Assembly (NCBI GenBank): GCA_902772715.1
Contig: CACYBT010000129.1
Coordinates: 1 to 6,389, forward strand
Reading direction: 5' to 3'
DNA from: an uncultured Succinivibrio sp.
Lineage (GTDB): Bacteria > Pseudomonadota > Gammaproteobacteria > Enterobacterales > Succinivibrionaceae
DNA length: 6,389 nt
Below, in pieces: positions 1-5,909 of this stretch. Position 1 is the first letter of the stretch. Each line of letters starts with the position of its first letter. A program made the translations under genes and the position numbers. The notes beneath the pieces were generated by a model. It was not told the origin of the DNA and ran no database searches. It saw only the letters and a program-made list of their open reading frames with translations.

Positions 1-469
1 TATTTTACTATTTATATGTCATTTTTTTTAAATTTTCTTTATTGCACAAAAAAGCTCTATATACCTAAAAAGTAAATGTTCATGTTCTCTAATGAAGACA
101 TCAAATTAAGAGTATTACAACTTAGTATTGAAAATGATATGAAGATATAGCAATAGAGCGTACATCTGAATTATAATTATCAAGATTAATTCCTAAATTT
201 GAGAATATAATCTAATTTTATACTTGCTAAACATGAAGACAGCATATATCTTATAAGTATAATAAATTAAATTCTGTCTTAAAAAATCTTTTCAGTGATT
301 ATGTTGATTTCTGTGTGACGCAATTTTTTTTTTCTTCTGATTGTTACATTGCTCACTTAAATTGTTTGTTAAATCATAAATAATGACATACATGTTTAGA
401 GTTGGTGCAAGCGGAAGCATGCCTAGGTATGAGTTGGCTAATGTAACGTTGTTTGCAGGTTTTTATACT
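1..469. other. AT-rich intergenic region with no supported gene
   Basis: I see no credible gene in this stretch. All frames are broken by frequent stops and the base composition is much more AT-rich than in the genes to the right. The longest start-to-stop run I noticed that does not reach the next gene is about 24 codons (76-150), and it lacks a ribosome binding site. A ten-T run at 324-333 has no convincing hairpin before it. An ATG at 383 is in frame with the next gene, but it has no Shine-Dalgarno sequence and would place about 29 residues in front of a clear signal peptide, so I treat 383-469 as leader. No tRNA, CRISPR array or recognisable riboswitch was seen. Confidence 0.6.
236..263 (+). 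promoter_or_regulatory. Candidate sigma-70 promoter upstream of the secreted protein/GGDEF operon
   Basis: A perfect TATAAT (258-263) lies 16 bases after AAGACA (236-241), which matches the -35 consensus at four of six positions. Transcription would begin near 270 and leave a leader of about 200 bases before the start codon at 470. The surroundings are so AT-rich that such a match can occur by chance, so this is only a candidate. Confidence 0.25.
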
Positions 470-1090
470 ATGAATATCATGATGAGATTTTTGGCCATTC
501 TTGTATTGTTTACTTTTCCCTTTACTGCCTTTTCTGATGATGAATTAAAAATCCCTTTTGAGCAAGTAAAAAAGGGATCAGAACTGACTAAAGCTGACAA
601 GGATAAGCATGCCGATGCAGGTCATGAAGTCGAGCTGTTTGATGACTTAGATGATTTGTTTGACAGAGCCAAAGAGCATAAGATTAAAAATGATGACGGA
701 AATCTTACTCCACGTAAGTTTCTTTTGAAATCTAAAGCCGAGGATAATAATTTTCAGGCTGTTTTGTTTCGTAATATTCCTGAACCCGTTGATGAAATAT
801 TGGTTACCGAAAAGCAGCTTTATAACATTGATAAGTCTAGGGAAGCGGGCGAACGCAAAATGAATAAGAAAAATATCAATGTTTCTGCAGAATCATCGTT
901 ATCCGCTAGTTTTAGCAAAAATCCGAATGTTAAGAAGAAAAATATTTATCTTGAGGAAAATCCTAAAGATTATCGAGCTGAGGCTATCAAGCATCGTGAG
1001 GCCATTAGTCTTGAACAACAGCGAGATGCTGTTGAAGATAATTATTTATACAAGGATAGAGCAGGCTCTTTATCTGCAAGCTTTGAATAA
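470..1090 (+). CDS. Small secreted, highly charged protein of unknown function
   Basis: I do not recognise this 206-residue protein. The chosen ATG has an AGG ten bases upstream and gives a classic signal peptide: a short N-terminus with Arg6, a hydrophobic core at about residues 7-21, and a likely signal peptidase I site after Ala-Phe-Ser (residue 22). There is no lipobox cysteine and no cysteine in the mature part, so a soluble periplasmic or secreted protein is most likely. The mature chain of about 184 residues is rich in Asp, Glu and Lys, has an acidic stretch near residues 52-65, and has no further membrane segment. The hexapeptide SLSASF occurs at residues 143-148 and again at 200-205, one residue before the C-terminus. 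The stop codon lies nine bases before the first GGDEF gene, so the two are almost certainly co-transcribed. A role as a periplasmic partner of the cyclases is inference. An upstream in-frame ATG at 383 is less likely because it has no ribosome binding site and would bury the signal peptide. Confidence 0.65.
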   Translation: MNIMMRFLAILVLFTFPFTAFSDDELKIPFEQVKKGSELTKADKDKHADAGHEVELFDDLDDLFDRAKEHKIKNDDGNLTPRKFLLKSKAEDNNFQAVLFRNIPEPVDEILVTEKQLYNIDKSREAGERKMNKKNINVSAESSLSASFSKNPNVKKKNIYLEENPKDYRAEAIKHREAISLEQQRDAVEDNYLYKDRAGSLSASFE

Positions 1091-1099
1091 GAAGAACGC

Positions 1100-2236
1100 A
1101 TGTGGCTAACACTCAGAATTGAAGTATTTGTTTTTGTCTTTCTGTTACTGTTCATTATTATAAGAGCAGTTTTGAGAGAACATTCTTCGCTAAATAAGCA
1201 GTTTTTGCTCCTTTGTTATGATTTGTCTCTGCTTTCCATTATTAAAGTAATTGCTTTAATTCTACCGTTTAGTTCTTATATTTGGCTCCATTATATCGTT
1301 ATCTGTATTGAAATCTCGTTGTGGCTTTTTGTTCCTTACCTTTTTTTAAAGGTAACCTTTGAACGTATAGGGTTTTCTAATCTCTTTGAGAATACTTCAT
1401 TTAGGTACCTGCTGAGTGTCCCCCTTGAAATCTCCATGATGCTTATTGCATTATCTCCTTTTTATGGTTTTGCTTTTACGCTCAATCTCTTTGGTGAACC
1501 GATATATGGTGATTTCTTTGTTGTTTTACAGTCCATAATTGTACTCTTTTACTTTATTACTTTTTTTGCCTGTGTAATTAAAATTGTGCGACTTAATAAC
1601 TTTGGAGAGCAGTTTGCCATCATTGAATTTTTATTCTATACCGTAATCATGTTTGTGTTTCAGGTGTTCTACAATCCTTTCATTAATAGTTATTTATTAG
1701 TTGCGGCCACTATTATTGTTATTCTTGTTTTTATCAATCTTCATGATAATAAGATTTTTATTGATGCTTTGACTGGACTTAATAATCGTAATCGTTTCAT
1801 GCGTTATCTTGATTCGGTAATGTCTTCATCACGCACTAACTTTTATCTTACCTATGTGGATATTGATGATTTTAAGAAAATAAATGACAATTATGGACAC
1901 ATTACCGGTGATCTTGCCTTACGTACTGTGGCTGAAGGTATGCATGACCTGTCTTTGACCACCAATGCTTTTTTTGCTCGTATAGGTGGAGATGAATTTG
2001 CCATTATCTCTGAACATGAGTCCGAGTCTGATTTAAAAAATATGTTGCTTGCTCTTGAACAAATCGTTCATCAAAAGGCCTTAGCAAATATGCATAATCT
2101 TGATTTAAGTATTTCTTTAGGTACTACTGAATTGGGTGGGATTGATAAAACGATGAGTGAGGTTATCAAGATTGCCGATCGTAAGATGTATTTACAAAAA
2201 AAGCGAAAAAAAAATCATAGACGGGCTTACGATTGA
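1100..2236 (+). CDS. Seven-transmembrane diguanylate cyclase (GGDEF), first of tandem pair
   Basis: This 378-residue inner-membrane protein should make cyclic di-GMP from two GTP. The N-terminal half has about seven hydrophobic segments (roughly 8-27, 36-57, 62-84, 104-128, 139-163, 172-190 and 197-214). Charged loops such as those at 28-35, 85-103 and 161-171 fall on the cytoplasmic side if the N-terminus is outside. The GGDEF domain follows from about residue 217. It has an intact DALTGLNNR opening (222-230), metal-binding Asp254 in DIDDFK, the base-contacting IND (Asn262) and Asp271, and a canonical RIGGDEF with GGDEF at 296-300. It therefore looks catalytically competent. The RxxD inhibitory site expected upstream of GGDEF reads TTNA, so product inhibition through the primary I-site is not expected. 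The start has an AAGAAG-type ribosome binding site and lies nine bases after the secreted-protein gene. The membrane half resembles 7TM sensory domains in general layout, but I cannot name its ligand. Confidence 0.93.
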   Translation: MWLTLRIEVFVFVFLLLFIIIRAVLREHSSLNKQFLLLCYDLSLLSIIKVIALILPFSSYIWLHYIVICIEISLWLFVPYLFLKVTFERIGFSNLFENTSFRYLLSVPLEISMMLIALSPFYGFAFTLNLFGEPIYGDFFVVLQSIIVLFYFITFFACVIKIVRLNNFGEQFAIIEFLFYTVIMFVFQVFYNPFINSYLLVAATIIVILVFINLHDNKIFIDALTGLNNRNRFMRYLDSVMSSSRTNFYLTYVDIDDFKKINDNYGHITGDLALRTVAEGMHDLSLTTNAFFARIGGDEFAIISEHESESDLKNMLLALEQIVHQKALANMHNLDLSISLGTTELGGIDKTMSEVIKIADRKMYLQKKRKKNHRRAYD

Positions 2237-2273
2237 CGGTAGTAGTTTTTTGTCATAGACTTTGGATTTTTTT

Positions 2274-3506
2274 ATGAATGTAACCTACTATGCCATTGAA
2301 ATTGATTACACTTGCATTGCCATATATTGCATCATAGGATTTTATATTTTAAAGAACATTGATAAACGCAAGTGGATCCTATTTTGTATAGATTTTCTAC
2401 TGATCCTGCTAGTGTTTTCTGATGTGGTGATGCGCAAAACACTTGATGATACCTGCTACTTTGTTACTTTGGACATAAACTGCAATTCGTTGCTGCCATA
2501 TACACTGTTCTGTTATTCTCTTAAGACCATTTTATCTGTGATGGTGCCATTTGTTATTTGTATCTTTTCTTATTTCGTCGTCAGTTCCTCGAATTTGCGC
2601 TATATCAAGTTTGTGGTTATATCTTTGCCGTTTCTTTATATCTGTTACGATGTTATTAGAATCCCTGTCAATGGTTACGTGCTTATGATTGCATATAATG
2701 ATGGGGTGATAAGAAATGTTTTCTATGTTGATTCGCTTCTGGCTACTCTTTTTTATTGTGGTATTTGTATTATGAATACTGTGCGTATCATCAATGCCAA
2801 CAAGGAAATATTAAAGGAAATAACCTATTATCGCATTGAATTTCTTTTTATGTGCATAATCTGCATTGCTCCTTTTTTAATTGTTCCATTAAGCCTCATG
2901 TTCTTTGGTCCTCTTATGCCGGTAGCCTTTGCTGTTACTTTTGTTTTTTTGATGACTTTAAGTCAGCATTTGAGGATCTGTGTTGATGCACTTACGAGTA
3001 CCAATAATCTTAATGAATTACGACGAAATCTTGATAATCTATTGCAGCTCTCTGAGAAAGAACGTCGTAATGCCTTCCTGATCTTTATTGATGTCAATAA
3101 TTTTAAGAGTATCAATGATAATTTTGGTCATTATGAGGGCGATGTGGTTTTAATTCAGATTGCCAGACTTTTAAGACGTGTTGCCCTAGAGTTCAACTGT
3201 TTTTTATGCCGTTACGGCGGAGATGAGTTTATTATTATCAAGAAAAACGCCAACGTGGAGAAGGCTGCGTCCATCTGTAAGTTTATTGATTCACAGCTTT
3301 TGCGTCTAAAGGAACTGACTCTTGTTCCATATGAGTTGTCAGTTTCTACGGGATTTGTACGTTTTGATAAGAGATTTTCTTCCACACAGGAATTTATTGA
3401 TGCTGCTGATAAACTAATGTATGAAACAAAACGCTCGTCGAAAAAGGACTTCTCTCAGTTTGTCAAGATGAGCAAGAGTATGAAAAAAACTGAAGCCGTA
3501 CACTGA
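2274..3506 (+). CDS. Seven-transmembrane GGDEF protein, second of tandem pair, with divergent opening motif
   Basis: This 410-residue protein has the same plan as its upstream neighbour: about seven membrane segments (near 11-27, 34-51, 76-103, 110-130, 151-169, 187-208 and 213-230) and then a GGDEF domain from about residue 234. GGDEF is intact at 315-319 (RYGGDEF), with Asp273, Asn281 and Asp290 in the expected metal- and base-binding positions. The usual DxLTGLxNR opening is altered to DALTSTNNL (238-246), and the second Asp of DxD is Asn275, so activity may be weakened. No RxxD I-site is present; those positions read EFNC. The membrane half is unusually rich in cysteine. Two of these (Cys61 and Cys70) lie in a loop that should face the periplasm. 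I chose the ATG at 2274 because GGA sits seven bases upstream; a TTG at 2262 would add four residues but has no ribosome binding site. The gene follows the first cyclase by 37 bases with no terminator between, so it is probably the last gene of the operon. Together the two look like diverged paralogues. Confidence 0.9.
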   Translation: MNVTYYAIEIDYTCIAIYCIIGFYILKNIDKRKWILFCIDFLLILLVFSDVVMRKTLDDTCYFVTLDINCNSLLPYTLFCYSLKTILSVMVPFVICIFSYFVVSSSNLRYIKFVVISLPFLYICYDVIRIPVNGYVLMIAYNDGVIRNVFYVDSLLATLFYCGICIMNTVRIINANKEILKEITYYRIEFLFMCIICIAPFLIVPLSLMFFGPLMPVAFAVTFVFLMTLSQHLRICVDALTSTNNLNELRRNLDNLLQLSEKERRNAFLIFIDVNNFKSINDNFGHYEGDVVLIQIARLLRRVALEFNCFLCRYGGDEFIIIKKNANVEKAASICKFIDSQLLRLKELTLVPYELSVSTGFVRFDKRFSSTQEFIDAADKLMYETKRSSKKDFSQFVKMSKSMKKTEAVH

Positions 3507-3519
3507 CGGCCTCGTTTTT
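3492..3519. terminator. Bidirectional intrinsic terminator between convergent operons
   Basis: A hairpin with arms 3492-3499 and 3506-3513 (GCCGT/ACGGC core, one A-C mismatch, then two more pairs) and a six-base loop is followed on the plus strand by TTTTT (3515-3519). On the minus strand the same stem is followed by seven T (complement of 3483-3489). It should stop the GGDEF operon from the left and the rdgC-trhP operon from the right. The structure overlaps the stop codon of the second cyclase (3504-3506), and its plus-strand T-run overlaps the trhP stop (3518-3520). Confidence 0.72.
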
Positions 3520-4825
3520 AATCGTCCACTCTAAGTAATACAGTGGTTGAAAGATCTAATTTATGGGTATACGGAATTTTAACAATATAGCCTGTACCTG
3601 GCGCCACCTCCATGCTTTCATTGTTTTTTGCATTGATAAGTGCTGTAATTTCAAGCGGCAGCATACCTTCAGGAGTAAAAAGCATCAGTTTGGAATTCTT
3701 GAAAAAACGGTTTTTTACTTCTATCGTCAGACAAAAATTTTCATCCTGGCTAATAATTTCGCCACAGATCTGCCATTTCCCAGGGTTTGGAGAATTGGTG
3801 TCATATTCTTGAGTTTCATTAGGACGATGTGGCTCTAAAAGAGCAGTTGTGTAGCCCCGTGAAGGAATAGAATTAACTATTTCATAACTAAAATCGGGAA
3901 TATCATCACCGCGTATAATGGCGTCAATCGCCTGCCGATAGGCTAGAGAAATGGCCGCTGAATAAAAAGGGGAGCGGGAGCGACCTTCAATTTTCAGTGA
4001 ATCCACTCCTATGTCAATCAGTTTTTTTAAAACACTTAGGGTACACAGATCCTTAGAGTTCATAAGATATGAACCGTTAAGATCCTCCTCCATGCGCATC
4101 CATTCCCCCTTATGATGCATGCTTTCTTCTAGTTCGCAGGATACTATGGTGCCGTCATCAGCCTCAAAGGTTGTGATATCGTCGAGGGTAGCACTATGTA
4201 CGTTGCGGATATTGAATCCATAGCGACAGGAGTTATTACATGCTCCGATATTAGCATCTCGATGGGAAAGCAGTCCTGAAATTAGACATCGGCCGGAGAC
4301 GGCAATACACAAGGCTCCGTGGGCAAAAACCTCAATCTCCATATCCGGACATTCATCCTTTATGAGAGCAATTTCAGTTAATGAAAGTTCACGGGCGAGT
4401 ATACAACGCGTCAGCCCTATTTTTTGCCAAAATTTTACAGATCCGGCATTGACAGTATTGGCCTGTACTGACAGATGAATGGCAATTTCAGGATAACGGT
4501 TGCGTACAATATCTATAAGTCCAGGATCGGCCATAATAAAAGCATCGGGCTTAAGTTGCGCCATTTCATCCACAACCTTTTCAAAAGCCTTAACCCGACG
4601 TACATGGGGTATGATGTTCAGTACCGCGTAGACTTTTTTGCCACGCTGTCTTGCAAATTCAATTCCCTCGATAAAATCTTCACGAATAAAACCATTGCCG
4701 CGTACACGCAATGACCACTTGGGCACACCGGCATATACAGCGTCAGCACCATAGGAGAGTGCCATTTTAAGATGTTTTAGTGAACCTGCAGGAGCAAGCA
4801 GTTCTGGAACTTTATTTATGCTCAC
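3518..4825 (-). CDS. trhP: TrhP (YegQ), U32-family tRNA U34 hydroxylation protein
   Basis: This 435-residue protein matches my recollection of E. coli TrhP along its length (E. coli protein about 453). TrhP makes 5-hydroxyuridine at tRNA position 34, the step before CmoA/CmoB build cmo5U, and depends on prephenate and an iron-sulfur cluster. Shared landmarks are the N-terminal PELLAPAGS (residues 7-15), YGADAVYAG (25-33), HLSVQAN (117-123), the HGALC...SGRCL signature (169-181), YLMNSKDL (253-260) and SLKIEGR (276-282). The four cysteines expected to bind the cluster are Cys173, Cys180, Cys196 and Cys200, with the same spacing as in E. coli (Cx6C, x15, Cx3C). The start is GTG at 4825, with GGAG ten bases upstream, and gives an N-terminus aligned with the family. 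The start region lies inside the last codons of rdgC (14-base overlap), so translation is probably coupled. The segment after the last cysteine (about 202-250) is shorter than in E. coli, which explains most of the length difference. The cytoplasmic peptidase activity sometimes annotated for U32 proteins is unlikely here. Confidence 0.93.
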   Translation of the reverse strand: MSINKVPELLAPAGSLKHLKMALSYGADAVYAGVPKWSLRVRGNGFIREDFIEGIEFARQRGKKVYAVLNIIPHVRRVKAFEKVVDEMAQLKPDAFIMADPGLIDIVRNRYPEIAIHLSVQANTVNAGSVKFWQKIGLTRCILARELSLTEIALIKDECPDMEIEVFAHGALCIAVSGRCLISGLLSHRDANIGACNNSCRYGFNIRNVHSATLDDITTFEADDGTIVSCELEESMHHKGEWMRMEEDLNGSYLMNSKDLCTLSVLKKLIDIGVDSLKIEGRSRSPFYSAAISLAYRQAIDAIIRGDDIPDFSYEIVNSIPSRGYTTALLEPHRPNETQEYDTNSPNPGKWQICGEIISQDENFCLTIEVKNRFFKNSKLMLFTPEGMLPLEITALINAKNNESMEVAPGTGYIVKIPYTHKLDLSTTVLLRVDD

Positions 4826-5726
4826 AGTTGAATAGCTCCAGTAAATAAGTTAAAAATTCTGTAAATAATTCACCCTGCAGTACCAGTAGTGACTGCATGT
4901 CGGCAATTTCATCATCGGTTTTTTCACTAGCATGATGTTCAAGGTAGATATCAGTTAATTTAAGTTTTTTTACACTCAGATCGGTTAACAGATTAAATTC
5001 AAGAGATTCATCAAAGCATAAACCAATCTCTTGGACCACCTTTCCTGAATTCAAATGTACCATGACTTCATCGGAGGTAAGTTCCTCTTTTAAAATGCGC
5101 ACGGTCCCTCCTGATTCGCCCTCACTTTTGAGAGTGGCTTCAAAGCCGAAGGTCAGCTTGTTTGGCAGGGAGTTATCCTTAAGATAGTCTGTAAGAGTTT
5201 TGTCTACAAGAATTTTGGGAGCTAAAAGTTCAGCAGGGAAAGTACCAAAAGCCTCACGAAGCATAGCCAAAGCCTTTTCGGCACGTTTTGCGGAGTTAGC
5301 GCTGACACCTACAATATTCTTAGCAAAATTACACCAGATGATAAGCTCGCGATGGGTAGCAAAAGCCTGTGCAAGCAGTTTTGAAGTTACAGCACTTTTT
5401 AGGGCATCTTTTTCATTCTTGCGCAGGACTCGTTTTAATTCTAGTTCTTTCTCCTCCACAAGTTCCTCTAACTCATCACGAATTACCGAGGTGGGCAACA
5501 ACTTGTTTTCTTCATAAAGTTTGAAAAAATGATTTTCACCAGAGGAAAAGTGATATACCCCCTCTCTGCCAAAAATTGGTGTAAAACCAATGGTTGCTGT
5601 TTCCTGGGCGGCGCATGGTCTGAAGGCTACTTTCTGCAAAGCCTCTTCCATGGCTTCCTCATTTTCAAAATAATTATTTATTTCACTAAAATCCACTGTA
5701 TAAAAACGTGCACTTTTAAACCACAT
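4812..5726 (-). CDS. rdgC: RdgC, recombination-associated DNA-binding ring protein
   Basis: This 304-residue protein is close to the E. coli RdgC length (303). RdgC is a nucleoid-associated dimer that closes into a ring around DNA and limits RecA-promoted strand exchange. Matching stretches include the N-terminal MWFK, the VAFRPC segment near residues 33-38, LLPTSVI (76-82), KNEKDALK (103-110), AFATH (121-125), SAKRAEKALAMLR (145-157), GGTVR followed by LTSDE (206-220), and SVKKLKL near 251-257. Phe122 and Lys213 align with E. coli Phe120 and Lys211, positions I recall as important for ring closure or DNA handling. I place the start at the ATG at 5726: GAGGT sits five bases upstream and the N-terminus then matches E. 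coli. An ATG at 5738 would add four residues, but it overlaps that Shine-Dalgarno and has none of its own. It is the first gene of a two-gene operon with trhP. Confidence 0.95.
   Translation of the reverse strand: MWFKSARFYTVDFSEINNYFENEEAMEEALQKVAFRPCAAQETATIGFTPIFGREGVYHFSSGENHFFKLYEENKLLPTSVIRDELEELVEEKELELKRVLRKNEKDALKSAVTSKLLAQAFATHRELIIWCNFAKNIVGVSANSAKRAEKALAMLREAFGTFPAELLAPKILVDKTLTDYLKDNSLPNKLTFGFEATLKSEGESGGTVRILKEELTSDEVMVHLNSGKVVQEIGLCFDESLEFNLLTDLSVKKLKLTDIYLEHHASEKTDDEIADMQSLLVLQGELFTEFLTYLLELFNCEHK
4836..4839 (-). promoter_or_regulatory. Ribosome binding site for trhP inside rdgC
   Basis: GGAG on the minus strand lies within the 3' end of rdgC, ten bases before the GTG start of trhP at 4825. 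This supports the GTG as the real start and fits re-initiation by ribosomes finishing rdgC at 4812-4814. Confidence 0.6.
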
Positions 5727-5731
5727 GTTGA

Positions 5732-5736
5732 ACCTC
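5732..5736 (-). promoter_or_regulatory. Ribosome binding site that fixes the rdgC start
   Basis: GAGGT lies five bases before the ATG at 5726. It is partly formed by the in-frame upstream ATG at 5738 and its next codon (AGG), so the upstream ATG cannot use it. This decides for the shorter, 304-residue RdgC. Confidence 0.7.
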
Positions 5737-5777
5737 ATTTGGTGCTATTTGATTTAATGAATACTTCTGTTGCACAC

Positions 5778-5807
5778 ATTTTACCAAAAAATAGAAGATA
5801 ATCTAAA
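5778..5807 (-). promoter_or_regulatory. Candidate rdgC-trhP promoter with extended -10
   Basis: On the minus strand TAAAAT (5783-5778) differs from the -10 consensus at one position and is preceded directly by TGG (5786-5784), giving the extended TGn form. TTTAGA (5807-5802) lies 18 bases upstream as a weak -35. Transcription would start near 5771, leaving a leader of about 45 bases before the rdgC ATG. No operator or riboswitch is visible in the leader. Confidence 0.42.
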
Positions 5808-5909
5808 ACTACACACAAATAATTATGCTGGGTGTTACTGTTCACAGTCTTTTTAGAAAAGATGCATTGCTTCACAATTTCAGGACATTTTCTTCAATAA
5901 GGGCTTGAG

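Noticed and set aside
76..215. Short open stretches (76-150, then another frame to about 215) that might be a decayed small gene
   Set aside because: The pieces are under 30 codons, have no ribosome binding site, need a frameshift and a stop change to join, and match no family I recognise.
324..333. Ten-T run as a terminator
   Set aside because: No stable GC-containing hairpin lies directly before it.
383..469. N-terminal extension of the secreted protein from the ATG at 383
   Set aside because: There is no ribosome binding site before 383, and the signal peptide beginning at 470 would be buried 29 residues in; AGG at 457-459 supports the later start.
464..469. TATACT just before the ATG at 470 as a -10 element
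   Set aside because: No -35 at suitable spacing, and the transcript would begin inside the coding sequence.
2237..2273. Terminator between the two cyclase genes (T-run near 2245-2251)
   Set aside because: No stem precedes the T-run; the gap is short and same-strand, as expected inside an operon.
2262..2273. TTG start for the second cyclase
   Set aside because: It lacks a Shine-Dalgarno sequence, while the ATG at 2274 has GGA seven bases upstream.
5200..5801. Plus-strand open frames opposite rdgC (5200-5517 and 5529-5801)
   Set aside because: They are antisense shadows of a clearly conserved gene, with no ribosome binding sites or recognisable domains.
5820..5909. Terminator after the decayed nuclease gene
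   Set aside because: Only short inverted repeats (TCTTTT/AAAAGA and CTGT/ACAG) are present, with no GC-rich stem and no T-tract.
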